This document shows, piece by piece, positions 17,235-25,481 of a stretch of DNA of 64,000 nucleotides. Both the position numbers and the translations under genes were made by a program. Numbering within the stretch: position 1 is the stretch's first letter; the number at the start of each line of letters is the position of its first letter. The stretch is taken from contig NZ_CP084028.1 of assembly GCF_020181595.1 (NCBI RefSeq), forward strand, positions 3,549,601-3,613,600, read 5' to 3'. This stretch comes from [Mycobacterium] vasticus. GTDB lineage: Bacteria > Actinomycetota > Actinomycetes > Mycobacteriales > Mycobacteriaceae. Under the pieces are notes generated by a model, which was not told the origin of the DNA, did no database searches, and saw nothing but the letters and a program-made list of their open reading frames with translations.

Positions 17235-18855
17235 CGGCGTGATCACCTCCCTGGGCGGTCAGGGCCAGCACGTCAAAGAGCCGGGCACTGGCCTCGCCGG
17301 CCCGCTGGGCGATGCACGCCGCAGCGATGCACCGGTCGGGCCGCAGGAACAGCACCGATTCGGCGTGCCGGTCGAACCAGGCCTTCAGCTCCCCGGCGCG
17401 GTCGCCGACGATCGTGATGTCGGGGTCGTCGGTCTGACCGGGTGCCCTCCAGTGCAGTTGGGTCTGCGGCCGGGCCGCGATGAAGCTCGCCCCCAACGCT
17501 TTCCACCGGGCGAAGGCGGCCTCGCCGAGCAGGGTGCGGGGATCGTTGTTCCAGCACACCACCGCGAATCCCGCACCGACCACGTCGTCGAGCAGCACGC
17601 CTTGAGCGGTGCGGGTGTCGACGCGGGGCTGGATGAACAAGGTGCCGGCCGGGTCGTCGGCGCGGGCCGGGTGATCGTGGACGACGGCGCCGGAGTCGTA
17701 GCGCGGCATGGGTTTGAACCGCATCTCCAGCACATAGCGTTTCAACGTCGGTACCGCCGATGCCGCCCGGATCAGGCCGTCGCGCAGGGCGGCCACCCGC
17801 CGGTCGGTCGGCGAGATGACCCGGCCGACCATCGTGGACAGGTCGATCATGGCGCGGGCGTGCTTGCGGCGTTCGGTGTCGTAGCTGTCCAACAGTTCCG
17901 CACCGGCCTGCCCGCGCACCACCGCGGCCAGCTTCCACCCCAGGTTCGCCGCGTCTCGGATACCGCTGTTGTAGCCCTGCCCCTGCCACACCGGCATCAG
18001 GTGCGCGGCGTCACCGGCCAGCATCATCCGGCCTTGGCGGAACGCGCCGGCGATCCGCGAGTGGTGGGTGTAGACCCGGTGCCGGATGATGTCGACGTCG
18101 CGGGGGTGCGGCACGAACGGCGCCAGCATGGCCGCGACGAAGTCCGGGTCCTGCGCCTGTTCGTCGGTCTCGTTCGCGTGAATCATGAACTCGAAGCGCC
18201 GGATGCCGTGTGCGATCGAGATCGAGGCATACGGCCGCGCCGGATCCGCGCCCACCTCACTGTTGGGATGGCCCAGCGGGTCGTTGGCCAGATCGATCAC
18301 CAGCCAACGGGTTTCCGACGTGGTGCCGTCGAAGGACACCCCCATCAACCGGCGCGTCATGCTGCGCCCGCCGTCGCAGCCGACCAGATACCGGGCCAGC
18401 GCCTCGGCGCCCTCCCCCAGTTGCACCGTGAGCCCCTCAAGGGTCTCGGTGCAGCCGGTCATCGCCTGGCCCCAGCGCACCGCGACGTGGTCGAAACGCT
18501 CCAGCCCGCGCAGCAGTTCGGCGTCGACGAGGGGCTGCACGAAGCCGTTGCGCTTGGGCCAGCCGAAACACGCGTCGGCGGGCGCCATCTCGGCCAGCAG
18601 CCGGCGCTTGCCGTCGTAGAACCGCAGGATCTGATTCGGCACGGTGTGCGGCAGCACCTCATCCACCAGACCGATCGCCTGGAAGGTGCGCAACGACTCG
18701 TCGTCGAGCCCGACCCCGCGCGGATAGTCGATGAGGGTGTCGCGTTCCTCGACCACCAGCACACTGATCCCTTGCAGGCCAAGGATGTTGGCGAGTGTCA
18801 GCCCGACCGGACCCGCCCCGACCACCAGTACGTCGACATCATTGAGCTCAGCCAC
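17170..18855 (-). CDS. mhpA: FAD-dependent aromatic hydroxylase, MhpA-like
   Basis: 561 residues. It shows the dinucleotide motif [16 protein letters not shown] at residue 10, the DG-type motif [13 protein letters not shown] near 170, and the second FAD motif [21 protein letters not shown] near 290, with a thioredoxin-like C-terminal domain. This is the pattern of 3-(3-hydroxyphenyl)propionate hydroxylase and related phenol hydroxylases, which ortho-hydroxylate a phenol with NAD(P)H to give the substrate for extradiol cleavage. The GTG start is one base after the stop of the MhpC-like gene. The true substrate may be larger than phenylpropionate, given the KstD-like neighbour. Confidence 0.9.
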   Translation of the reverse strand: MAELNDVDVLVVGAGPVGLTLANILGLQGISVLVVEERDTLIDYPRGVGLDDESLRTFQAIGLVDEVLPHTVPNQILRFYDGKRRLLAEMAPADACFGWPKRNGFVQPLVDAELLRGLERFDHVAVRWGQAMTGCTETLEGLTVQLGEGAEALARYLVGCDGGRSMTRRLMGVSFDGTTSETRWLVIDLANDPLGHPNSEVGADPARPYASISIAHGIRRFEFMIHANETDEQAQDPDFVAAMLAPFVPHPRDVDIIRHRVYTHHSRIAGAFRQGRMMLAGDAAHLMPVWQGQGYNSGIRDAANLGWKLAAVVRGQAGAELLDSYDTERRKHARAMIDLSTMVGRVISPTDRRVAALRDGLIRAASAVPTLKRYVLEMRFKPMPRYDSGAVVHDHPARADDPAGTLFIQPRVDTRTAQGVLLDDVVGAGFAVVCWNNDPRTLLGEAAFARWKALGASFIAARPQTQLHWRAPGQTDDPDITIVGDRAGELKAWFDRHAESVLFLRPDRCIAAACIAQRAGEASARLFDVLALTAQGGDHADATGPVLHVPQSAAESAGTAP

Positions 18856-18856
18856 G

Positions 18857-19720
18857 TCAACGCCCCAGCAGGAAGTCCACGTGCAGCCGGTTGAACGTCT
18901 CCGGGTCCTCGTACTGCGGCCAGTGGCCGCAGCCGGGCATCAGCTCGAACCGGGCGCCCGGGATCATCGACGCGATCCGTTTGCCCTCCTGCACGTCGGC
19001 GGTCGGGTCGTCACTGGTCCAGACCACCAGGGTCGGCGCGGTGATCCTGCCGTATTCGTCCGGCCCCAACAGGTTTCGGGCCCGAATCGCCGGGTCCTGC
19101 AGAGCCATGATGTCGCGCATCGCGTCGATGAATCCGGGTAGCCGGTAGATCCGCTGCCGGCTCGCCACGATGTCGTCGTAGTCCTTGGACTTATCAGCCA
19201 TCAGCCACTTGATCCGCGCCTGGACCGTCTCCCAGGTCGGGTTCTCGACCGCGGCCATCGACAGCGTGATGATCCGCTGCATCACCTCCGGGTCGGCCTG
19301 GGAGCCGCCGGCGGTGTTGAGCACCAGGCGTTCGACGCGGTCCGGGTGGTCGATGGCGGCGCGCGCCGCCACCCAACCGCCCAGTGACTCACCGCTGATG
19401 CTCGCCTTGGCGGCGCCGATGGTGTCCAGCACCGCTATCAGGTGGGTGACGTAGTGCGAGATCTCCAGCGGGTGTCCGGGCTTGTCGGTGTAGCCGTGGC
19501 CGAGCATGTCGATCGACCACGTGCAGAAGTGCTCGGCGTGTGCGGCGAGGTTGCGCACGTAGGCCTCGGCGTGGCCGCCGGAGCCGTGCAGCAGCACCAG
19601 TGCCGGCAGCGCCGGGTCGCCGGCCCGCAGGTAGCGGGTCCGCACGCCGGCGGCATCGAGATAGCCCTGCTCGAATGCGACGCCCTGCAGGTCGCTCCAG
19701 ATGCTCTCGAAGCCCGGCAT
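18857..19720 (-). CDS. Alpha/beta hydrolase, meta-cleavage product hydrolase (MhpC-like)
   Basis: 287 residues from the ATG at 19720 (GAGG five bases upstream; a GTG at 19726 is the alternative). The features are [15 protein letters not shown], the nucleophile elbow GESLGG, the acid in WTSDDPTAD and [17 protein letters not shown] at the C-terminus, the latter very like MhpC and BphD. The enzyme would hydrolyse the C-C bond of the ring-fission product from the adjacent dioxygenase. It is the first gene of the nine-gene operon and diverges from the IclR gene. Confidence 0.87.
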   Translation of the reverse strand: MPGFESIWSDLQGVAFEQGYLDAAGVRTRYLRAGDPALPALVLLHGSGGHAEAYVRNLAAHAEHFCTWSIDMLGHGYTDKPGHPLEISHYVTHLIAVLDTIGAAKASISGESLGGWVAARAAIDHPDRVERLVLNTAGGSQADPEVMQRIITLSMAAVENPTWETVQARIKWLMADKSKDYDDIVASRQRIYRLPGFIDAMRDIMALQDPAIRARNLLGPDEYGRITAPTLVVWTSDDPTADVQEGKRIASMIPGARFELMPGCGHWPQYEDPETFNRLHVDFLLGR

Positions 19721-19740
19721 CGCCACCTCGTCCTGGTCGA

Positions 19741-19810
19741 GGAAATGACCGGAAACGCCATTTCCGTTTTACGAAAGTAATCCGTGCTTTTATCGCACAC
19801 GTATGTACGT
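19741..19810. promoter_or_regulatory. Divergent control region with dyads, likely IclR-controlled
   Basis: The AT-rich gap between the MhpC-like gene and the IclR gene holds several inverted repeats. GGAAATG (19741-19747) pairs with CATTTCC (19759-19765) across 11 bases, and ACGTA-TG-TACGT covers 19799-19810. A weaker TTAC-GAAA-GTAA lies between. Control of mhp-type operons by a divergent IclR regulator is established for E. coli MhpR; binding here is inferred. Confidence 0.5.
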
Positions 19811-19862
19811 TATATTCAAGAGCATCACTCTCAACGGCATGGATGTCAAGGAGACCGCGCAG

Positions 19863-20558
19863 ATGTCGACCGCCGCCGCAGACGCGGGCGCCGCACCGGG
19901 TTCGCAGACCCTGGCCAGGGGGCTGGCCGCGCTGCAGGCGGTGGCCGCCACCCCCGAGGGACTGACCATCGCGCAGATCGCCGACCAGGTCGGCGTGCAC
20001 CGGACCATCGCCTACCGCCTGCTGAACACGCTGACCAGCTTCCGGCTGGTGGCCCGCGGCGAGGACAGCCGGTACCGCTCGGCGGCCGCGCTGGCCGTCC
20101 TGGGCGCCTCGTTCGACAACAACGTGCGCCAGCTGAGCCTGCCGATCCTGCGCACCCTGGCCGACGAACTCGGGTCCACGGTGTCGCTGCTGGTGGCCGA
20201 GGGGGATCAACAGGTGGCCGTGGCCGTCATCGTGCCCACCCAGGTCGGCTACCAGTTGGCGTTCCACGAGGGCAGCCGCCACCCGCTCGACCGTGGAGCC
20301 GCCGGTATCGCACTGTCGGCCGGCATGCCCGCACACGCCGGGGAACGCGAGATCGTCGGGCAGACCCGCGAGCGCGGCTGGGTCATCACCCACGGAGAGA
20401 TCGAGCCCGGGGTCTACGGACTGGCGGTACCGGTGCGGCGCCGGCCACCCGCGCCGGCCACCTGCATCAACCTCATCTCGCACCGCGAAGACGTGGTGCT
20501 GCGCGGGCGCGACGCGGCGCTGACCGCAGCGGCCCGGCTGTCGGAGATCCTCAGCTAG
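19863..20558 (+). CDS. IclR-family transcriptional regulator (MhpR-like position)
   Basis: 231 residues from the ATG at 19863, chosen because AAGGAG lies nine bases upstream; ATGs at 19803 and 19839 are less likely. The winged helix (LTIAQIADQVGVHRTIAYRLLNTL) occupies about residues 30-60, and the IclR effector domain follows (LADELGSTVSLLVAEGDQ, then HPLDRGAAGIALSAG, then GWVITHGEIEPGVYGLAVPV). It diverges from the meta-cleavage operon and is followed by a KstD-like gene, so it probably controls both. Members often activate in response to an aromatic ligand. Confidence 0.9.
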   Translation: MSTAAADAGAAPGSQTLARGLAALQAVAATPEGLTIAQIADQVGVHRTIAYRLLNTLTSFRLVARGEDSRYRSAAALAVLGASFDNNVRQLSLPILRTLADELGSTVSLLVAEGDQQVAVAVIVPTQVGYQLAFHEGSRHPLDRGAAGIALSAGMPAHAGEREIVGQTRERGWVITHGEIEPGVYGLAVPVRRRPPAPATCINLISHREDVVLRGRDAALTAAARLSEILS

Positions 20559-20594
20559 TTCGGCCCGCACCGAAGCCGGAAAGGAATGCCCGCC

Positions 20595-22220
20595 ATGCAG
20601 GAATGGGACAACACCGTCGACGTGGTCGTGCTGGGCACCGGCGGCGCCGGACTCACCGCGGCACTGACCGCGGCGGTCGGCGGCGCCTCGGTCGCGCTCT
20701 ACGAGAAGTCCGGCACCGTCGGCGGCACCACTGCGGTCTCCGGCGGCATCGCCTGGATCCCGGCGCATGACCGGGCCCCCGGGCTGACCGTCGAAGCCGC
20801 CCTGGACTACCTGCGAGCCCAGTCCTTCGGCGCGATGGACGACGAACTGGTGACGACGTTCGTGCGCACCGGGCCGGAGATGGTCGACTTCGTCGAGAAA
20901 CACAGCGACGTCCGATTCGAGGTCGCCAGCGGCTTCCCCGACTACAAGCCGGAGCTGCCGGGCGGGCGTCCGTCCGGTGGGCGCTCGCTGAGCCCGCTGC
21001 CCTATGACCTGGCCCGGCTCGGGCCATGGCAGAACCGGATCACCGCGTTCCCGGCCGACTACAGCAACGTCGGATTCGACGCCGAGACCCGGGCCCGGCT
21101 GCACGCCGACATCGATGACGCCACGTCGGGAGACATCTGCGTGGCCGGCACCGCGTTGATCGCCGGGCTGCTGCGCGGTGTGCTCGACGCCGGGATCACC
21201 CCGGCGACCAACTGCCGCGGCACCGAACTCATCGCCGAGCGGTCCGCGCAGCACCCTGGAGTGGCCGGCGTGCGTGTCGAATGCCAGACCGGGTCGGTGC
21301 GGGTGCGCGCGCGGCGCGGGGTCATCCTGGCCAACGGCGGCTTCGAATGGGACACCAGCCTGGTGGAGGCATTCCTGCGCGGGCCGATGCGCGGCGCGGT
21401 GTCACCGCCGAACAACACCGGCGACGCGCTGCGAATGGCGATGGCGCACGGCGCCGACCTGGCCAACATGGGTGAGGCGTGGTGGGTCCCGATCGTCCGG
21501 ATTCCCGGCGACACCATCGACGGCCACCAGCGCAGTCGCAGCGTGCGGTTGGAGCGCACCCGGCCGCGCAGCATCATCGTCAACCGGTCCGGGCGGCGGT
21601 TCGTCAACGAGGCCTGCGACTACAACTCGATGGCCGGCGCATTCCACTTTCTGGAGCCGCGCGGCGGCTACGTCAACGATCCGGCCTGGATCGTGTTCGA
21701 CGCCGAGCACCTGCGCCGCTTCGGGTTTCTCGGCACCCCGCCCGGCGGCGAGGTACCGGACTGGTTCGCCCAGGCACCCGACCTGCCCGGCCTGGCCGCG
21801 GCGGCCGGTATCGACGAGCGCGGACTGACGTCGACGGTCGCGGCGTGGAACCGCGACGTCGCGGCCGACTGCGATTCCGAGTTCGGCCGCGGCTCCAGCG
21901 CCTACGACGGCTACTGGGGCGACGACCAGGGCACCACCCTGGCGGGCCGCACGCTGGGCCCGCTGGACACCGCGCCGTACTACGCCGTGCCGTTGTCGGT
22001 GGGGTCGATGGGGACCAAGGGCGGGCCGCGCACCGACGGCGACGGACGGGTCCTGCATGTGACCGGACATCCGATCCGCGGCCTGTTCGCCGCCGGCAAT
22101 GCGATGGCGGGAGTGACCGGACGCGCTTACGGTGGAGCGGGCGGCACCATCGGTCCCGCGATGGTGTTCGGCTTCCGGGCCGGGCAGGCCGCAGCCGGAA
22201 ATGCTATTCTCGCTGACTAA
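20595..22220 (+). CDS. FAD-dependent dehydrogenase, KstD-like (second copy)
   Basis: 541 residues from the ATG at 20595; AAAGGA sits nine bases upstream, while the ATG at 20586 directly abuts it. The FAD motif is GTGGAGLTAALTAAVGG, followed by VGGTTAVSGGIAWIPAH, and the C-terminal signature is GNAMAGVTGRAYGGAGGTIGPAMVFG. This is the same family as the gene at 14542-16290 but not a recent duplicate by eye. It is probably a ring 1,2-dehydrogenase for a ketone substrate. It lies 36 bases after the IclR gene and may share its transcript. Confidence 0.87.
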   Translation: MQEWDNTVDVVVLGTGGAGLTAALTAAVGGASVALYEKSGTVGGTTAVSGGIAWIPAHDRAPGLTVEAALDYLRAQSFGAMDDELVTTFVRTGPEMVDFVEKHSDVRFEVASGFPDYKPELPGGRPSGGRSLSPLPYDLARLGPWQNRITAFPADYSNVGFDAETRARLHADIDDATSGDICVAGTALIAGLLRGVLDAGITPATNCRGTELIAERSAQHPGVAGVRVECQTGSVRVRARRGVILANGGFEWDTSLVEAFLRGPMRGAVSPPNNTGDALRMAMAHGADLANMGEAWWVPIVRIPGDTIDGHQRSRSVRLERTRPRSIIVNRSGRRFVNEACDYNSMAGAFHFLEPRGGYVNDPAWIVFDAEHLRRFGFLGTPPGGEVPDWFAQAPDLPGLAAAAGIDERGLTSTVAAWNRDVAADCDSEFGRGSSAYDGYWGDDQGTTLAGRTLGPLDTAPYYAVPLSVGSMGTKGGPRTDGDGRVLHVTGHPIRGLFAAGNAMAGVTGRAYGGAGGTIGPAMVFGFRAGQAAAGNAILAD

Positions 22221-22252
22221 GAATCTGAATCTTGGAGGGTGGTGCAGAGCCC

Positions 22253-22687
22253 GTGAAAGCCCCGGTGCCGCACGCGGCTGTGCCCGCTGCGCTGATCGTC
22301 CTGACCTGCGCCGCCCTGTTGTCGTCGGCGCCGGCGGGCGCCGACGACCCGGCAGCGCACCGTGTGCACTACACCGTCAGCGCCACCCAGACGGCGCAGG
22401 CGCTGGTCTACTACCGCGAGGTTCAGCCACCCAACTTCGGCGAGTACAGCCACAACCCGTACCTGTACAGTCCAAGTGCGGATGTCACGGTCGGGCCCAA
22501 CCAGCCCTGGATCTTCGACACCACGCTCGCCGATCCCCAGGACTGGGCGATGGTGGTGGTGTCCCTGCCGGGCAACCACAAGGAGCTGGCCTCCCCAGGG
22601 TTCGTCTGCGAGTTGCGCGTCGACGACGTCGTCGTCGCCACCGACTCGGGCACCAAGGGTGCGCTCTGCTCGACCCGGACCTGGTAG
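22253..22687 (+). CDS. Secreted MmpS-like protein
   Basis: 144 residues from the GTG at 22253, with GGAGGGTGG ten bases upstream. A signal peptide is clear (hydrophobic AALIVLTCAALLSS, cleavage near APAGADD). The mature part resembles the extracytoplasmic domain of MmpS-type accessory proteins: HRVHYTVSATQTAQALVYYRE at the start and CELRVDDVVVATDSGTKGALC at the end, with two Cys that could pair. It starts a short plus-strand unit with two Mce-associated membrane proteins, so a role outside the membrane in Mce transport is possible. The family call is by pattern only. Confidence 0.7.
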   Translation: MKAPVPHAAVPAALIVLTCAALLSSAPAGADDPAAHRVHYTVSATQTAQALVYYREVQPPNFGEYSHNPYLYSPSADVTVGPNQPWIFDTTLADPQDWAMVVVSLPGNHKELASPGFVCELRVDDVVVATDSGTKGALCSTRTW

Positions 22688-22696
22688 GGAGGCTTG

Positions 22697-23446
22697 ATGG
22701 GTTCGCATGATCCGGTGAACCCGGATGCCGTCACCGACGCCGAGGAGGACGCGCTGACGCTGGCCGAAGCCGAGGCGCACGCCGCGGCGACGGCGGCGGA
22801 GGCGGCCCAGGCGCGCGCGAAGCTGCTCAAGCTGCAACAAGACCGCGCGGTGGCCGAGGCGGCCACCGAGGTCGCCGAAGCCGCCGAACCCGCTCCCAAA
22901 ACCACGACCCCAGTCGCCGAGCCCGCCGGGTGGCGCAGCCGAATCCACATCGGCTGGATCGGTCGGCACCTGCCCGCGGTGGCGGCGGCCCTGGTGGCGC
23001 TGGCCGTCGGAGGCCTCCTGGTCAGCGATGTGCTGATGCTCGTCGGCCATCGGGCCGTCATCCAGCGCGAACGCCAGGCGGCCGAATACTCCGCAGCCGC
23101 CCGACAGGGGGTGGTGACGGTGATGTCACTGAACTACGAGACCGTCGAAGACGACGTCAAGCGCATCCTGGACAACTCGACCGGCGAGTTCCGCAAGGAC
23201 TTCGAGGCCCACGCCGGCGATTTCATCAAGACCGCGCGGGAGGCGAAGGCCATCACCGAGGCCGCCGCGACCGTCTCCGCCATCGAGTCGATGTCGGCCA
23301 ATGAGGCGGTGGTGCTGGTCGCCGCCACCACCAAGGTCACCAATACCGCCGGGGCCAAGGAAGAGCTGCGCAGCTGGCGCCTCACCATCCACATGACCCG
23401 CGACGGCGATCAGGCCAAGGTTTCGAAGGTGGACTTCGCCACATGA
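22697..23446 (+). CDS. Mce-associated membrane protein (Mam)
   Basis: 249 residues from the ATG at 22697, with AGGGAGG four bases upstream. The N-terminal 75 residues are charged and Ala/Glu-rich, probably coiled coil (EEDALTLAEAEAHAAATAAE). One membrane segment follows (LPAVAAALVALAVGGLLVSD) at about 95-115, then an extracytoplasmic domain of NTF2-like character with the Mam hallmark GVVTVMSLNYETVEDDVKRIL. Mam proteins stabilise Mce complexes; accessory function in M. tuberculosis Mce1 and Mce4 is established. It overlaps the next gene by four bases. Confidence 0.87.
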   Translation: MGSHDPVNPDAVTDAEEDALTLAEAEAHAAATAAEAAQARAKLLKLQQDRAVAEAATEVAEAAEPAPKTTTPVAEPAGWRSRIHIGWIGRHLPAVAAALVALAVGGLLVSDVLMLVGHRAVIQRERQAAEYSAAARQGVVTVMSLNYETVEDDVKRILDNSTGEFRKDFEAHAGDFIKTAREAKAITEAAATVSAIESMSANEAVVLVAATTKVTNTAGAKEELRSWRLTIHMTRDGDQAKVSKVDFAT

Positions 23447-24039
23447 GCCAGTCCGAAGAGACCACCGAGGCCAGCGAGATCGTCGAGAGCGCCGAGGCCG
23501 TCGAGATCGCCGAGGCCGTGAAGGCCGCCAAACCCACAGCCGCGGAGCCCGTTTCGCACGGCGGCCGGATCGCGGCAGCACTGGGGGCGCTGTTGACCGT
23601 CGCCGCTGCACTGACCTGCTGGCTGTATTTCGGGATATACCGGGCCGACCGGCAGGTCGGGGTCGAAGCCGAGCAGGCGGCCATGGCAGCGGCCGCCGAC
23701 GGCGCGGTTGCCGTGCTGACCTATGCGCCGCCAACCCTGGAGAAGGACTTCGCGGCGGCGCAACAACATCTCACCGGCGACTTCCTCTCGTATTACACCG
23801 ATTTCACCCAGAAGGTCGTCACCCCCGCAGCCAAGCAGAAAGGCGTGCAGACGGTGGCCTCGGTGATCCGCAAGGGCATCGTGAGCCTGGGACCCAAACG
23901 CGCCGAGGTACTGGTCTTCATCAACCAGACCACGGTCAGCAATGCCAATCCGGACGGATCCTTCTCGATGAGCAGCGTCAAGATCGGCATGGAGAAGCAC
24001 GACGGCCGCTGGCTGATCTCCTCGTTCGACCCGGTCTAA
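23443..24039 (+). CDS. Mce-associated membrane protein (Mam)
   Basis: 198 residues, sharing the plan of its neighbour: an acidic Glu/Ala-rich N-terminus of about 40 residues, a single membrane helix (IAAALGALLTVAAALTCWLYFGI) near 45-67, and an extracytoplasmic domain with TYAPPTLEKDFAAAQQHLTGDFLSYY, typical of Mam proteins. It ends three bases before the convergent secreted-protein gene that terminates the mce operon, so the two Mce-related units meet tail to tail. Confidence 0.87.
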   Translation: MSQSEETTEASEIVESAEAVEIAEAVKAAKPTAAEPVSHGGRIAAALGALLTVAAALTCWLYFGIYRADRQVGVEAEQAAMAAAADGAVAVLTYAPPTLEKDFAAAQQHLTGDFLSYYTDFTQKVVTPAAKQKGVQTVASVIRKGIVSLGPKRAEVLVFINQTTVSNANPDGSFSMSSVKIGMEKHDGRWLISSFDPV

Positions 24040-24042
24040 CGC

Positions 24043-24498
24043 TTACATGCGCACCAGCGCGAACGTCCAGGTGTTCATTCCCGGCGGCCCGTTGAAACAT
24101 CCTGTCTCGTAGTGTGATTCAACGACACCCACCAGCGTGTTGGCGTCCCAGGTGTAGACATCATGGCTCGGCAACATCGCACCCGGGCAGCGCAGGCCGT
24201 CGGCGACGTCGGTGGCGAACGAGTACTTGCCGTCGACCAGCCGGGCGGTACCGCCGTAGTACTGGCGGCCGAAGAAGTGCGGCCGGTCGATGGCACTGAT
24301 CGTCACGCAACCGGGCGGCAACTGGTCGAACTTTCCGGGCGTCTCACACGGGTAGGCCGCCCACACCCAGGAGGCGTCGGTCCACCGGTTGCTCTCGACG
24401 TCGTAATTGCCGTAGGGCATGTCCGCCGCGGCCTGCGGCGCCAGCACCGTGGCGACGGACAGCGCCGCGAGTCCGGCACCCAAAGCGGTTCGCAACAT
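24043..24498 (-). CDS. Small secreted protein, end of mce operon
   Basis: 151 residues. A signal peptide (LRTALGAGLAALSVATVLAPQAAADM) is followed by a mature domain with five Cys, many aromatic residues and motifs such as TDASWVWAAYPC and DGLRCPGAMLPSHDVYTW. It looks like a member of the mycobacterial secreted-protein group often found after mceF; the exact family is not recognised. It is the last of three such genes downstream of mceF, on the same strand with short gaps. It could be a periplasmic or cell-envelope accessory of the Mce system. Function unknown. Confidence 0.75.
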   Translation of the reverse strand: MLRTALGAGLAALSVATVLAPQAAADMPYGNYDVESNRWTDASWVWAAYPCETPGKFDQLPPGCVTISAIDRPHFFGRQYYGGTARLVDGKYSFATDVADGLRCPGAMLPSHDVYTWDANTLVGVVESHYETGCFNGPPGMNTWTFALVRM

Positions 24499-24536
24499 CG
24501 TTCAGGCTCCCTTGACTCGCCAAACCCACTGTTTCA

Positions 24537-24959
24537 CTACAGATCCCCGCGACGCCACAGCGTCTCGCCGTCAGGAATACAGGTCAAGAACAACCCGTCG
24601 GGGGCCTGGGCCACCTCTCCGTCGAAGGTGTCGCATTTGGTGCCCTCCTCCTTGACTCCGTGCATCTCCGGAGACCGGAACCAGCGCGGGTCGTAGCGCC
24701 GTGGCGATGCGCAGAACAGGAGCCGGCCCGGCAGGGTCGAGGCCCCGGCGACAGCGGACCCGAAGACGTAGTAGGTGGTGTTGTCGCACGGTGCGCCCTG
24801 TACCACATTGCCCATGATCCCGGGTGTGCAGGCCGGGACATCGCATTGCGGCACAAACGGTTCCGCGGTCGCCGGACCGGCCGGCACCAGTGCGCCACCA
24901 GCCAGCGCGATTCCTACCGCCGTCGCGAGCATCCACGTGTTGTGCATCCGCTCCCCCAT
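24537..24959 (-). CDS. Small secreted Cys-rich protein
   Basis: 140 residues from the ATG at 24959, two bases after the upstream stop; an ATG at 24947 inside it is an alternative. A signal peptide (WMLATAVGIALAGGALVPAGPATA) ends near residue 32. The mature part has seven Cys (FVPQCDVPACTPGIMG, APCDNTTYYVFG, LLFCASPRRYDPRW, GTKCDTF, LFLTCIPDG), suggesting disulfides. It is not recognised beyond being a mycobacterial secreted protein. It is sandwiched between two other secreted proteins at the 3' end of the mce operon and probably acts in the envelope with them. Confidence 0.75.
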   Translation of the reverse strand: MGERMHNTWMLATAVGIALAGGALVPAGPATAEPFVPQCDVPACTPGIMGNVVQGAPCDNTTYYVFGSAVAGASTLPGRLLFCASPRRYDPRWFRSPEMHGVKEEGTKCDTFDGEVAQAPDGLFLTCIPDGETLWRRGDL

Positions 24960-24961
24960 CA

Positions 24962-25468
24962 CTACAACCGCTGCAGACTCAGCGGCATCTGGATCACCGT
25001 GGGCTGGTTGCGCCCACAGGCACCCGAGACTCCGATCGTCCTGTCGTAGCCGACCAACCGGTCGACGTTGAGCTTGTCCCACTGGCCGTTGGCGTCGCTG
25101 CCCTGGAACTGGTAGCGCTGACGGCCCGACGAAGTGGTGCCGTCCGGACAGGTCTGCCAGTTCTCGTGGAATCGGTCGATGATCCAGCGCGAGGTGCGGA
25201 ACTCCACCGGTGCGGTCCAGCCCTGGTCACTGCTCACCTGGCCGGTGCACTGGTGGGCATTGGCGCAGCTGGAGCTGAAGGTCCACACCGACACCACGGT
25301 GTGCTCATCCATGTAGACCTCATTGGTCTTGGCCCAATCGCCGTTCGAAACGACCCGGTAGGGACCGTTGAGTTCGAAGCCCAGGCCGGCCTGCGCCGGT
25401 GGCGCGACCGTCAGCCCCAGGGCCAGCCCGACTGCCGCTGCGGCAAAAGATGATTCACGAATACGCAT
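24962..25468 (-). CDS. Small secreted protein downstream of mceF
   Basis: 168 residues with a signal peptide (MRIRESSFAAAAVGLALGLTV, cleaved near PPAQA). The mature domain contains FSSSCANAHQCTGQVSSDQGW, RTSRWIIDRFHENWQTC and a C-terminal SGACGRN, giving four Cys. Sequences with this Ser/Cys/Trp pattern occur as small exported proteins beside mce loci in mycobacteria; the biochemical role is unknown. It is 13 bases after mceF, so it is part of the long operon. Confidence 0.77.
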   Translation of the reverse strand: MRIRESSFAAAAVGLALGLTVAPPAQAGLGFELNGPYRVVSNGDWAKTNEVYMDEHTVVSVWTFSSSCANAHQCTGQVSSDQGWTAPVEFRTSRWIIDRFHENWQTCPDGTTSSGRQRYQFQGSDANGQWDKLNVDRLVGYDRTIGVSGACGRNQPTVIQMPLSLQRL

Positions 25469-25481
25469 GACATGTCCTCCC

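Noticed and set aside
14593..18894. Several 500-600-codon plus-strand open frames opposite the KstD/mhp operon
   Set aside because: They lack start signals and families, and lie exactly opposite well-supported genes; typical GC-rich third-position shadows.
19389..21254. 621-codon minus-strand frame across the IclR promoter
   Set aside because: It would cross the divergent promoter and run antisense to IclR and KstD-like genes; no recognisable domain.
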